Assembly (NCBI GenBank): GCA_037045145.1
Contig: JBAOIA010000011.1
Span: 1,550,001-1,614,000 of the forward strand
Length of the DNA stretch: 64,000 nucleotides
Source: Bacteroidia bacterium
GTDB taxonomy: Bacteria; Bacteroidota; Bacteroidia; AKYH767-A; OLB10
Direction of reading: 5' to 3'
The translations under genes were made by a program, and so were the position numbers. Of the stretch, positions 26,852-37,300 are shown piece by piece. Every line of letters begins with the position of its first letter. Position 1 is the first letter of the stretch. The notes beneath the pieces are model-generated. The model saw nothing but the letters and a program-made list of their open reading frames with translations. It was not told where the DNA came from and ran no database searches.

Positions 26852-29758
26852 CTATTGTTCTTGTTGGGAAATTAATTTTTCAGAGAGAAACTTTCCTGTA
26901 AAAGATTCATGGCAATTGCTCAAAGCTTCCGGAGTTCCTGCAAAAACTATTTTACCACCTTCATTTCCACCACCCGGCCCCATATCAATAACCCAATCAG
27001 CACATTTAATGACATCCATATTGTGTTCTATAACCAAAATAGAATTTCCATTGCGTATTAATGCGGTAAATGCATCAAGTAGCTTTCTGATGTCGTGAAA
27101 ATGCAAGCCTGTTGTAGGTTCATCGAAAATGAAAAGTGTTTTTGTTGTTGCATGACCAATACCAAGATAGGATGCTAATTTAATTCTTTGTGCTTCGCCA
27201 CCACTGAGAGTACTTGAAGATTGTCCTAAAGAAATATAACCTAAGCCAACATCTGAAAGCGGTTGTAGTTTGGCAATAATTTTATTTGTGAAAAGAATGT
27301 ACCGTTCATCAGTTTCTTTGGAAAAAAAGCTAATGGCATCATCAACAGTCATAGTAAGAATATCAAAGATGTTTTTTTCCCGGTAGGTAATTGCCAAAAT
27401 TTCATTCTTAAATCGCTTGCCCTGACAGGTCTCACATTTAAGTTGAATGTCTGCCATAAACTGCATCTCAATGGTTACAACACCTTCTCCCTGGCACATT
27501 TCGCATCTTCCTCCATCAACATTAAATGAAAACAAGGATGGTTTCATCATTTTTTGTCTTGCAAAAGGAGTGTCTGCCATCAATGCCCTTATCTCATCAT
27601 AAGCCTTAACATAGGTTACTGGATTGCTCCTAGACGATTTTCCAATTGGATCCTGATCAATAATCTCAACGCCATTCAGTGTTACAAAATCACCAGTTAA
27701 TTTTTCAAACTGACCCGACTCATCATCATAACCGCCTAAAACTTTTTTAAGTGCAGGATAAAGGACTTTTTTTACCAAGGTAGATTTTCCCGACCCACTA
27801 ACACCGGTAACAGCAGTCAGAATGCCTAGTGGAAATTTGGCGTCAATGTGTGCTAAATTGTTTTCACTTGCGCCAGTTATTTCAATACTGTTAGTCCAGT
27901 TTCGTCTTTTACTTGGCACATGAATAATCTCTTTGCCGGTCAGGTATTTAGCGGTTATACTTTCTGTGCTGTGTTCTAAAAGTTCAAAGTTGCCCTGAAA
28001 AACAATTTTACCTCCATGAGTTCCTGCAAAAGGCCCGATGTCAATAAGCTCGTCAGCATTGCGCATAATTTCTTCATCATGTTCAACAACAATTAAAGTG
28101 TTACCTGCTTTTTGAAGTGATTTTAATACATAAATTAGGCGTTGTGTATCTCGTGGATGTAATCCAATGCTCGGCTCATCCAATATATACATGCTACCCA
28201 CCAAACTGCTGCCTAATGATGTTGCCAGATTTATGCGTTGTGATTCACCTCCCGAAAGTGTTTTTGAAAGTCTGTTCAATGTCAGATAACCTAATCCAAC
28301 ATCATTTAAATATTGCAACCTGTTTTTTATTTCAACTAATAATCGTCCGGCAACTTTTTGTTCATAGTTGTCTAAAATAATGTTGTTAAAAAAATCGACA
28401 CTAACATTTACCGGCATTAAAACAATATCGGTAATTGATTTATTATTCACCTTTACATAGTTTGCATCAGCACGTAAACGGGTTCCTTTACATTCGGGGC
28501 AAGTTGTTTTTCCGCGATAGCGACTTAACAAAACTCTGTATTGTATTTTGAAAGATTGTGATTCTACATGTTTAAAAAAATCGTTTATTCCTTTAATAGT
28601 TTTATTACCTTCCCATAACAATTTGATGTCAGTTTCATTTAATTCGAAATAAGGACGATGTACAGGAAAATTAAATTTATATGCCTTTAAGATGAATTCC
28701 TGTTGCCATTCATTCATTTTTTCACCACGCCAGCAAGCTACAGCACCATCAAAAACAGAAAGTGTTTTGTTTGGGATAACCAAGTTTTCATCAATGCCGA
28801 TTACACTACCAAAGCCTTCGCAATTTTTACATGCTCCATAGGGGTTATTAAAACTGAAAAGGTGAGTAGAAGGTTCTTCAAAACGGATATTATCTTCTTC
28901 AAAGTAATTACTAAAGTTAACAAAGTGTAAAGTTTCGTCTGTTACATCAATTAAAGAGCATCGTCCGTTACCTTCATTAAATGCAGTCTGCACAGAATCT
29001 GCAGTAGAAGATTCAAATTCTTCATTGATATTTTCGGGAATTATTATCCTTGATACAACGATGAAGATATTTGAGTTGAGTGTTGGTTCAATGGGTTTAA
29101 CTTTCTTTTTTCTTCCTTTAGTTTTAACAGCAGGCTGTGCATCTGGCTTTTCTATTTGTTCGGCATATTCATCTATGCGCAGCATTTTGTCGTCAACAAC
29201 AATTCTACTAAAGCCTTTCTGCATTAACGCATTTAATTCTTCATGTAAAAATCTTCCCTGATGAAATTGCAACTGCGCTGCAATTATAAAACGCTTGTTT
29301 GGATTTTGTGTTTTTAAGAAATCTACAACATCAGCAACAGTATTTTTCTTAACCAACTTGCCACTTACAGGCGAGTATGTTTTCCCGATTCTTGCAAACA
29401 AGAGTTTAAGATAATCGTAAATTTCTGTTGAAGTGCCAACTGTTGATCTTGGATTTCTGGTATTTACTTTTTGCTCAATTGCAATTGCTGGAGCAATGCC
29501 TTTAATGTATTCTACTTCGGGTTTATCCAGGCGTCCCATAAATTGCCGTGCATAGCTTGATAAACTTTCAACATACCTCCTTTGCCCTTCTGCATACAAT
29601 GTGTCGAAAGCTAAAGATGATTTGCCAGAACCGGATAATCCGGTAATTACTGTAAAACTGTTTCTGCTTATGGCTACATCCACTTTTTTCAGGTTGTGAA
29701 CAGACGCACCTTTAATTATTATATATTTTTTGGGACTTAAATTTTCAATTTCCTGCAT
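26852..29758 (-). CDS. uvrA: UvrA-type excision nuclease ATPase with reduced zinc sites
   Basis: This 968-residue ABC-type damage sensor of nucleotide-excision repair contains two ATPase modules. Walker A motifs are GLSGSGKSS (residues 40-48) and GVSGSGKST (about 652), and signature motifs are LSGGESQRINLA and LSGGEAQRIKLA. Zinc-ligand pairs are seen in CKNCEGFG, CPECKGTR, CEMCQGEG and CETCQGKR. The usual CPxC pair upstream of FSFNNPYGAC is absent (FEEDNIRFEEPSTHLFSF instead), and the YCPxCG pair near residue 120 reads YSPVSGK. The first zinc module is therefore at best half-formed. This reduced pattern may mark a divergent UvrA paralogue. A -7 element sits just upstream of the start. Confidence 0.93.
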   Translation of the reverse strand: MQEIENLSPKKYIIIKGASVHNLKKVDVAISRNSFTVITGLSGSGKSSLAFDTLYAEGQRRYVESLSSYARQFMGRLDKPEVEYIKGIAPAIAIEQKVNTRNPRSTVGTSTEIYDYLKLLFARIGKTYSPVSGKLVKKNTVADVVDFLKTQNPNKRFIIAAQLQFHQGRFLHEELNALMQKGFSRIVVDDKMLRIDEYAEQIEKPDAQPAVKTKGRKKKVKPIEPTLNSNIFIVVSRIIIPENINEEFESSTADSVQTAFNEGNGRCSLIDVTDETLHFVNFSNYFEEDNIRFEEPSTHLFSFNNPYGACKNCEGFGSVIGIDENLVIPNKTLSVFDGAVACWRGEKMNEWQQEFILKAYKFNFPVHRPYFELNETDIKLLWEGNKTIKGINDFFKHVESQSFKIQYRVLLSRYRGKTTCPECKGTRLRADANYVKVNNKSITDIVLMPVNVSVDFFNNIILDNYEQKVAGRLLVEIKNRLQYLNDVGLGYLTLNRLSKTLSGGESQRINLATSLGSSLVGSMYILDEPSIGLHPRDTQRLIYVLKSLQKAGNTLIVVEHDEEIMRNADELIDIGPFAGTHGGKIVFQGNFELLEHSTESITAKYLTGKEIIHVPSKRRNWTNSIEITGASENNLAHIDAKFPLGILTAVTGVSGSGKSTLVKKVLYPALKKVLGGYDDESGQFEKLTGDFVTLNGVEIIDQDPIGKSSRSNPVTYVKAYDEIRALMADTPFARQKMMKPSLFSFNVDGGRCEMCQGEGVVTIEMQFMADIQLKCETCQGKRFKNEILAITYREKNIFDILTMTVDDAISFFSKETDERYILFTNKIIAKLQPLSDVGLGYISLGQSSSTLSGGEAQRIKLASYLGIGHATTKTLFIFDEPTTGLHFHDIRKLLDAFTALIRNGNSILVIEHNMDVIKCADWVIDMGPGGGNEGGKIVFAGTPEALSNCHESFTGKFLSEKLISQQEQ

Positions 29759-29768
29759 AACGATGCTG

Positions 29769-29776
29769 CAAAATTA
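29769..29776 (-). promoter_or_regulatory. -7 element TAATTTTG close to the uvrA start
   Basis: The minus-strand TAATTTTG is an exact TAnnTTTG and ends 10 bases before the ATG base at 29758. Transcription would begin only about 5 bases before the start codon. No perfect -33 element accompanies it. Confidence 0.5.
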
Positions 29777-29827
29777 ATGGCAATTGTCACATAGAATGAC
29801 AATGTAATGTTATTGTTGAAAACTCCT

Positions 29828-32191
29828 TTAACGCAGTAAGGTTACAGAGCCTCGTTTGTAAAACTTGGTGTTGTCAGGATAACCTGTGTAAGTAATAACA
29901 TAAAAATAAATACCAAGAGATGCTGGCTGACCCTGATAGCTGCCATCCCATTGGCGGTTAAATTCATTGGATTCAAAAATTAAATTACCCCAGCGATTGA
30001 AAATTCTAAGATTATAATTTTTTATGAATGATGATACCGGTGACCATGTTTCGTTCAAGCCATCGCCATTAGGAGTAAATGAGTTGGGTGTAAAAACTGA
30101 TGGTTCCTGAATTAATGTTACTTCATTGCTGGTAGAAAAAACGTTTAAAGTGTCGTGAACGGCTTTAATGTAATAAATAAAGACGCCATTTTCCTGTGGA
30201 ATTTGTGTGTCTGTAAAAGTCAGGATATTGGATGCTAATTGTGCAATTTCTGTGAATGTACTTGAATTTATCGGTCTGCGAAAAATTGCATAGTAACTTA
30301 CACCACCTGGCCATTCTGTATAGGGTGTCCAGTTTAAAATATGTTGTAATGGTAAACTTTGCCCTGTGAGTAAAATGGAACATGATTCATTGCTTACGGG
30401 ACTTTCTATTTCGCATTGATTTTTCTTTGTAATACGGTAGCAGTATGATTTTTCTGTAACATTTTGAAGCGAGTCTGTCCATTGTGGTATTGCAAATCCT
30501 TGCTGCTGAAAGTAGTCTGCATATAAGGCTGAAAATGTGTTCTCGCGTTTTTCAATTTTAAACAGAGTAAATAAATTATCAGGTGAGTTGTTGAAGGTCA
30601 GCGAAATGCTATTGTTGTTTTGAACCTGAGAACTTAAAATGAATGGGGTGTCAATGTTTTTTTGATTATCAGAACAAATGGTGTCAGAATTTGTACCTGT
30701 TTCATTGCAGGTATTTACAGCAGCAATGTAATAACAGTAGTTGTTCAGATCAAGATTTGAAGCAGTAGAGTCATTGTAAAAATGATTGGCGGGATTGTTA
30801 ACACTGCCAATATGAATAAACGGACCACCGTTGGTACTTCTGAAAACGACATAACGATCAATAAATCTAGGCATTGCAAAAGTGTCTGTGAAAGTCAGTT
30901 TAATAATGCCTTCAGTGGCAGTGTTCATACAAATTATTAATGGTGCGGTAATTTGTGGAACAGGAAGCACATAAATCTTTAATGAGTCTATAGATGAAAA
31001 TGGTTGTGGACACCCATTATCTGTAGCTTTGAATGTTACATTATAAGGTTGTGTCCGACCCTGATCACATGATGTGTACCAACAAAATGCGCTTGTGGCA
31101 ACTCCATTGCCGGTAGCTGAAGATGTAACAGCATAAGGTGGGGTAATGCTTCCGCCTGCAAAAATATCACCACTGTAGGAAAGCTTTATTGAATCAGAAT
31201 CAGTGACACGAACGGTAAAGCACAAAGTGTCTTTCTCATAAATTGTAAAAGTCAACCCACTTTGTGGCGTAGTTGAGTTCTGATAACTGATTTGTGGTGC
31301 CGTATTGGCAGCACAGTTTATTACAGTAAACTCTATTTCACGTCTTATTTGACCAATTTGTACTCCATTTCGGAATTCTTTTACAACAACAGCCATTGCA
31401 TAAAAACCTACTTTGTTTGCTTTTACTTTCATAAGTCCAGTGCTGCCGTTTAAAGACAATGCAGGAAAACTTCCGGTAATATTTGTTACAGAATATCCGG
31501 GAAGCCATTGTGCAGCCTGATAAGGTCCAGGTGTTGGGTTTGACCAAACAGGTGAAATGGTTGAGTTTAATGGATAGCCTAACTCACCGGCTAAAGGTGT
31601 TTCAAGACTATAAGTCAGTAAATCGCCATCAACATCATAGGCACTATAGTCGAAGTCAAAATCCTGGCCTAGGCACATAAATGGGAATGGGTCGTTATTA
31701 AAATTTGGCGAGTTGTCAATAATTGCCGGATCAGGAATTTCCATGTAATATGCTATGCCGGTATCACCGGGCCGAGTAAGGTTTACGATAGCATTGTTTC
31801 GGCAACAACGTTCCCATGATATATAATATCCGCTTGGGTTATTGGGAAGTGTAATAGTATCTATATAGGTGCATTTATCCATACAAACACCAGTTGGTGG
31901 TGTAAGGCATGATGTCCCTGTTAGCGTTAATGTTCCTGAATCTGCAAGTGCAACGGTATATGAATTGATAAGAGAATTGGTTCCTTTATTAAATACACCA
32001 ATTAAAATTGAATTGTCAAATGGAACAAAATCGGAGCAGTCACGGAAAATTTTAAGAGTAATTTCAAAGTTGTTGCCACTAAGTCGTCTGTATGTAAAAT
32101 CACCACCGGCAATATGTTTTGCATGAACATCGTTAGCAAAACCAAACGTGAGCAGCAAGCATAACAGTAAACGATGTTTTAATGTCATCAA
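29828..32191 (-). CDS. T9SS-secreted protein with gliding-motility-associated (type B) C-terminal domain
   Basis: The 787-residue protein has a signal peptide (MMTLKHRLLLCLLLTFGFANDVHAK). Its N-terminal half is beta-rich with GGDFTYRRLSGNNFEITLKIFRDC, an opening common in Bacteroidetes surface proteins, and several Cys pairs. Residues about 410-690 are fibronectin-like units, including LNWTPYTEWPGGVSYYAI. The C-terminus holds the type B sorting domain: FTPNSFTPNGDGLNETW, LRIFNRWGNLIFES, QWDGSYQGQPASLGIYFYVI. It is predicted to be exported by the type IX system and displayed on the surface. Its last fibronectin unit closely parallels the one at which the PKD giant protein at 5.5 kb stops. A -7 element lies upstream. 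Confidence 0.88.
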   Translation of the reverse strand: MMTLKHRLLLCLLLTFGFANDVHAKHIAGGDFTYRRLSGNNFEITLKIFRDCSDFVPFDNSILIGVFNKGTNSLINSYTVALADSGTLTLTGTSCLTPPTGVCMDKCTYIDTITLPNNPSGYYISWERCCRNNAIVNLTRPGDTGIAYYMEIPDPAIIDNSPNFNNDPFPFMCLGQDFDFDYSAYDVDGDLLTYSLETPLAGELGYPLNSTISPVWSNPTPGPYQAAQWLPGYSVTNITGSFPALSLNGSTGLMKVKANKVGFYAMAVVVKEFRNGVQIGQIRREIEFTVINCAANTAPQISYQNSTTPQSGLTFTIYEKDTLCFTVRVTDSDSIKLSYSGDIFAGGSITPPYAVTSSATGNGVATSAFCWYTSCDQGRTQPYNVTFKATDNGCPQPFSSIDSLKIYVLPVPQITAPLIICMNTATEGIIKLTFTDTFAMPRFIDRYVVFRSTNGGPFIHIGSVNNPANHFYNDSTASNLDLNNYCYYIAAVNTCNETGTNSDTICSDNQKNIDTPFILSSQVQNNNSISLTFNNSPDNLFTLFKIEKRENTFSALYADYFQQQGFAIPQWTDSLQNVTEKSYCYRITKKNQCEIESPVSNESCSILLTGQSLPLQHILNWTPYTEWPGGVSYYAIFRRPINSSTFTEIAQLASNILTFTDTQIPQENGVFIYYIKAVHDTLNVFSTSNEVTLIQEPSVFTPNSFTPNGDGLNETWSPVSSFIKNYNLRIFNRWGNLIFESNEFNRQWDGSYQGQPASLGIYFYVITYTGYPDNTKFYKRGSVTLLR

Positions 32192-32211
32192 ACAGAGTTT
32201 CTTATTTATAG

Positions 32212-32219
32212 CAAAAATA
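32212..32219 (-). promoter_or_regulatory. -7 element TATTTTTG before the T9SS type B protein gene
   Basis: The minus-strand TATTTTTG is an exact TAnnTTTG match, giving a predicted leader of about 15 bases before the ATG at 32191. The -33 region is not convincing. Confidence 0.4.
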
Positions 32220-32298
32220 ATAAAAATGTGTCATTGTCAGGATGTTAATTTGGGTGAAATGACAAAAAATACATGCTGAAAAGTAGCTCTATTAATAA

Positions 32299-32306
32299 TA
32301 TTTTTG
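32299..32306 (+). promoter_or_regulatory. -7 element TATTTTTG immediately before the rlmD start
   Basis: An exact TAnnTTTG ends 6 bases before the ATG at 32312, so the start of transcription would nearly coincide with the start codon. It also lies inside the longer reading frame that opens at 32273, which argues against that earlier start. Confidence 0.45.
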
Positions 32307-32311
32307 CACCA

Positions 32312-33700
32312 ATGACAAAAAGAATTGAAAATCTTGAAATTACGGATATAGCCGATGAAGGTCGTGGACTTGGTCGCATGGATGGAAGAGTAATCTTTGT
32401 AAATCATGTTGTGCCCGGAGATATTATTAATGCTGATATAAAACGTAAAAAGAATAAATTTATTGAAGCAACAGTTGCGGAGTACTTAATATATTCGGCT
32501 CACCGTACCAACCCGTTATGCAAACATTTTGGAGTTTGTGGTGGCTGTAAACGACAAAATATGCAGTATGAACAGCAGCTGTTTTATAAAGCAAAGCAAG
32601 TTAGAGATGCATTGGTGCGGATTGCAGGAATTGAGAATCCCGTGATAGAAGAAATATTGCCTTCAGCAGAAATTTATCATTACAGAAACAGACTTGATTT
32701 TGCTTTTTCCGAAAAAGAATGGCTGACAGTTGATAAACTTCAGAATAAGGAATATCAGATTCAACCTGCATTAGGGTTTCATATAACCGGACGCTTCGAT
32801 AAAGTTTTAAATATTGACGAATGTTTGTTGATGGACGAGCCTGTAAATCGCATCCGGAATTTTGTAAAGAGTTTTGCTTTGAAAGAAAACATTACTTTTT
32901 TTAACCGAATCAGTCAACAGGGCGATTTGCGAAATATGTTAGTAAGAAACACTACATCCGGGCAGTGGATGGTAGTAATAATATTTGCTGATGCAAATGA
33001 AGAAAAGCGTAGCAAATTGCTAAATGCTATTAATAAAGAGTTTCCTGAAATTTCATCACTGTTTTATTTTATTAACCAAAAGAAGAACGATACTTTTTTT
33101 GATCTGCAACCTATTTTGTGGAGTGGTACAGAAACAATAACTGAGAATATGGGTGCTTTAATGTTTACTGTAGGTCCAAAAACATTTTTTCAAACTAACC
33201 CTGTTCAGGCAGTTGAGTTGTATAAAACCGCATTATCATTTGCCGCATTGCAACCACATGAGGTGGTTTATGATTTGTACACCGGAACAGGTACCATTGC
33301 AAATTTTATGTCTAAGCAATGTAAAAAAGTAATTGGTATTGAAAGTGTTGAGGAATCTGTTATACAGGCAAAGTTAAATTCAGAAAGCAATTCAATTTGC
33401 AATACAGAATTTTTTACAGGGGATATGCGAGAAACCTTAAACGCAACTTTTTTTGAAACTTATGGTTTTCCGGATGTGATCATCACCGACCCTCCTCGGG
33501 CAGGAATGCATCCTGATGTGGTAAGTAGAATTTGTAATAGCGGTGCAGGAAGAGTTGTGTACGTTAGTTGCAATCCTTCAACAATGGCTCGTGATATTGC
33601 TCTGATGAAAGACACATACACATTAGTGAAAGCAAAACCCGTTGATATGTTTCCGCAGACAGACCATATTGAATGTGTGGCATTACTTGAAAAAAAGTAG
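32312..33700 (+). CDS. rlmD: 23S rRNA (uracil-5-)-methyltransferase, RlmD/RumA type
   Basis: With the ATG at 32312 the protein is 462 residues. It has an N-terminal TRAM domain (MTKRIENLEITDIADEGRGLGR...VVPGD) and an iron-sulfur cluster motif with Cys70, Cys76 and Cys79 (CKHFGVCGGC); a further Cys near residue 171 may complete it. The SAM-binding segment is VYDLYTGTGTIANFM and the catalytic region DPPRAGMHPD...VYVSCNPSTMARD contains the nucleophilic Cys of m5U methyltransferases. The enzyme methylates C5 of a uracil, by homology U1939 of 23S rRNA; Gram-positive RlmCD-like targets are an alternative. An earlier in-frame ATG at 32273 precedes the promoter-like element and is disfavoured. Confidence 0.88.
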   Translation: MTKRIENLEITDIADEGRGLGRMDGRVIFVNHVVPGDIINADIKRKKNKFIEATVAEYLIYSAHRTNPLCKHFGVCGGCKRQNMQYEQQLFYKAKQVRDALVRIAGIENPVIEEILPSAEIYHYRNRLDFAFSEKEWLTVDKLQNKEYQIQPALGFHITGRFDKVLNIDECLLMDEPVNRIRNFVKSFALKENITFFNRISQQGDLRNMLVRNTTSGQWMVVIIFADANEEKRSKLLNAINKEFPEISSLFYFINQKKNDTFFDLQPILWSGTETITENMGALMFTVGPKTFFQTNPVQAVELYKTALSFAALQPHEVVYDLYTGTGTIANFMSKQCKKVIGIESVEESVIQAKLNSESNSICNTEFFTGDMRETLNATFFETYGFPDVIITDPPRAGMHPDVVSRICNSGAGRVVYVSCNPSTMARDIALMKDTYTLVKAKPVDMFPQTDHIECVALLEKK

Positions 33701-34314
33701 TTGATTAGTCTTCACTCCTTCATGTGGAGAACTTTGAGTGACATTAATGCAGTAAATCAGATGATTTGTAGCTTGCTGAATTCTAATTTGAAGTTTCATG
33801 CAAAAGTACCTCTTTAGGAGAATTGAAGTTGATTTTTTTCCTGATCTGTTGTTCAAGTCATTTTCAATTTGTTTGAATTGATAATGGGTTGTATCTATTT
33901 TTTCATATTTGAAATAGATATATACTGGCCGATATATTTTCACATATTACTCCTTCTTCTGTAAGTATAAATAGAACTATAACAGTAATTACTTATAGAA
34001 AAGCCATAAATCTTTCCCCATTTCAAAATTTATTCCTATCCTTGTAACACAATTTAATTCAAAAAAATGACATAAAAAACAACATACATAAAATATTGCG
34101 TTAGCAAATTCTTGGTTCAAAATCGGCTAAATTTTAATATTCAACTCAAGAATAAGTTAAACGCTGCGTTCTGCGCGGTGTTGACTTATTTGAGTTGTGG
34201 GTTCTTAGCCGAACCTTGAGCCAGATAATCAATTTCCGCGCAATTTTTTTTTGCTCAACCCCTACAAATCCAAAAAATCACTGTAATTTAGTCACACCCC
34301 GAAAACCAAATATT
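33701..34314. other. Gene-free interval with a long palindrome at its right end
   Basis: This is the only stretch of more than 300 bases in the window without a convincing gene. Bases 33701-34100 are A/T-rich and contain nothing I can name; a minus-strand 86-codon frame here lacks any recognisable protein character. The right end contains the 34114-34215 palindrome, described separately. About 100 bases of leader lead into the giant secreted protein gene. Confidence 0.7.
34114..34215 (+). repeat. Long imperfect palindrome/stem-loop upstream of the giant secreted protein
   Basis: Bases 34142-34160 pair with 34181-34197: CAACTCAA with TTGAGTTG, then a 2-base bulge, then ATAAGTTAA with TTGACTTAT including one G-U pair. 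The stem continues after a one-base bulge through 34162-34168 with 34174-34180, closing a TTCTG loop. An outer stem pairs GGTT (34114-34117) plus CGGCTAA (34124-34130) with TTAGCCGAACC (34205-34215). In total about 35 base pairs can form. This could be a transcribed structured leader, a small mobile palindromic element, or a folded DNA site. No transposase gene is nearby. Confidence 0.6.
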
Positions 34315-37300
34315 ATGAAAAACCTAATTTTTACCACTATAACAGCCATTGTGCTCTGCATGACTGCTTTGTTTACTCAGGCACAAACTACTTTATTCTT
34401 ATCCTCACCCGACACCCTCAGGGCATGTGATGTAAACAGGTTTAGCGTTTCAATTGTAAATCCTGTTACCGATACGGTAATCATCACACCTCAATTGAAT
34501 TTTCCAAACGGAACTTCTGCAAGCTGTACAACAAGTGGCAGTGGTGTAAATTACATCTTTGAGAGTGTTTCCGGAGGTAGTGCCACTACATTGCAAACAG
34601 GCAATGTTTTGCGCTTTGTATTAAACGGAACCGGCACAGTTACTTACACCTATCGTGCAGAGATAGATTGCCATGTAATTATGATTGATTCTTCGGCAGG
34701 ATTGGTTAAACTGCAACAGGATTTTACGGGAAGCAATTCCTATATCATAAACCCCGGCAGCAGCAACAGTATAGAGCAAGCCGTTAACTACACCAAAATA
34801 ACCGAATTAAATGCAGGCAACAATTTTTATGTTAACTACCAACAAGATACAACATGGCTTTTCTACTATAAAAATACGCTTTCGCACAGAGCAAACATTG
34901 GCTTTACTTTCAATGTCTATACAGGCACAGCCTGTAATGATTTGGTGTTTGGTGCAGTGGAATACAGCATTGGACTCCAAGGCCAAACGGTGGCTTACAG
35001 CGGCTCCCCTTCTCAAGATACAGTGATGCTAAATGCATCCGACACATTGGTGATACGGATAAAGGTAAAAGCTACCAATTGTGTGTCGTGCAGCAGCATG
35101 AATGCAGCCTTCAGCTACCGGTGCAACCAAAGCCTGAGCGGTTGCAGCACTTGCGAACACAGCTTTGTTCATGCCTACACAGCCAACATGAACGACAAGC
35201 CTAAAATAGATGTGTTGCGAGTGAGTCCTCAGCAAGTTACCTATGACAACAGTTGCATTAACGATACTACACAAACAACCCTGTGGAGCTACACGCTTGT
35301 AAACACAGGCAATTGTGCTATTGACAGTGTTCAGTTTGATCTGACACAACTTGGCGATGCAGCATGGGATGTACGCAGGCTGATGCTCATGCCCCGTAAA
35401 AGTTTGGTGATTGAAAAAACTTCGTTGTCGCATTGTACTATTGATACCGTGCTTGAACTGAAAAGCCAGCATCTGTGTGCCGATTTGGTGGACACTGCCG
35501 TGTATAGTTGCTATACCATGATTACTGATTTTTATCCCGGAGATACGGTGCATCTGCAGTTTGCGCTGTTGCGATGCAGCCAGGACACCTCTGTGCTGAT
35601 GAATGCTTATAAATACTACAATGCATGGATGTTTAAAGGATTAAAGACAAGAAGTATTTGTGGTGTGGAACAGACCATACCCACAGCCAGTGGCTTTGCC
35701 GCAGGCACCCTGTTGGCAGGTCAGACAGGTGGTGGCGGATACGATGTGCATCTGCAACATCAGTTCTACCCTTCGGTGTCCGACATGAGTGTTTCCAATT
35801 CCGGCACTGGAGAGAAAGCTACCTTCAATGTCAATCTGCAAAGCATCCTCAACAATGGCAAGCCTTATGTGTATCAACTCTTGGGCTGCAATCAGCCGCA
35901 GCAACAATGCACCACTTTAAACGGATGGCTGCGTGCTACTGTGGTGTGCAACACCAACCTCACCATTCCCAATGCTTATAGTGATGCTTTTATGATAACA
36001 CTGTCTGCCACTGGCGACACTACTTTTTATAAACCCTACTACTACGACATCACGCAGGACAGCCTGAGTTGTGAGGCTAAAAGATACCACTATTACTTTA
36101 ACCTTGCCGACAGTGGCATGCGCACTGTGATAGACAGCGGCAGGTTTGTTTATACCCTGCAGGCTTGTTGCGAAAGCGACATCGACCCCACACCCTACAA
36201 GGCAGAATTTCATTTGCTTGCCGATGCAGGCAATTGCTTTACTATTAATTTACCTACAGCAAGTGTTTTTCATTATCAGGAGCCTACTTTTAGCGCAACC
36301 GATGGCATAGCGCAATGGCTGCCGCTGAGCCATGCCGGTAATTCTATAAGCATACATTGTCCAGGCTGTGTAATTCCAGGTATTATTGTTGACCATTACC
36401 GCATGGAGCGCAACACCTACGGCCTTCAGGACAGCGACAACGACCACCGTGCAGACAGTGCCACTGCTATTATAGATACAGGCAGTGTGTGGTTTGCACA
36501 AAATAAAAACAACCTGAGCAGCACCACCCTTGCCTTTGGCGACCGCTGCACAGACTACCTGCGTGCGCACGTGCAGCCGGGCGACCCCGGCAATGACGGC
36601 TACACCTATGCCATGATGAAAGCACTGGGGCTGCGACTGAATGCCCTGCAACTGAGCCGCATCATGCCATTGGCATTAGACACCATGATGGTAGTGCCCG
36701 ACACACTTACATTTTATATTGACGACCCTACTGACAGCATTGGCGGTTGTTTTGAATGTGAGCCTTTTGGTGCAGGCAACGATGACTACATTACCCTGCT
36801 CAAAATTAGGGTAACGGGGACGGATATTGCGCAGTTCTTTCTAAACACCAACACTAATCTTAACGAATACCTGTACAGCTTTACCAGTTTTTTTGACAGC
36901 ACGGCAGTGAGCGATACAGGCAACCTGCACATCACCACATTGAACGTGCCCATAGGCAGCAGCCGCAGCTTTCATGGGTTCGAAGAAGGGCAAAGCATCA
37001 GACTTAAAGTAAGCTATCATGTTTGCGGCAACTTCAACCCTGCCGGTGACCTTACAGCAGAAAACACCTTCAGGCAAAGCCACATACAAAACACCATGTG
37101 GCTGAGTGGAAAAAAACAACCCCACTCGCAGGTGCCGCAGATGGAACAAAGCCTCACCCTGCTGCAAAACAGTATGAACATTACCATTTACGATACATTA
37201 GCGCCACCTTACAATCTGATGGACACAGGCTATGTCAACAACCGGTTGTTTTTTTGCGAAACAAGAGGTAGCTTTGCTTACTTTGCTGCTACCACTTTCA

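Noticed and set aside
33683..33943. A minus-strand reading frame of 86 codons in the gene-free interval
   Set aside because: It overlaps the end of rlmD, has no recognisable domain or signal, and is rich in residues encoded by A/T-rich random sequence.
34081..34220. An integron attC site or a tRNA-like fold in the palindrome
   Set aside because: The end sequences do not fit the RYYYAAC and GTTRRRY cores, no integrase or cassette genes are present, and no cloverleaf with conserved T-loop bases can be drawn.
34195..34314. A start for the giant protein at 34195
   Set aside because: It would add 40 residues before a good signal peptide and runs through the palindrome; the ATG at 34315 is preferred.
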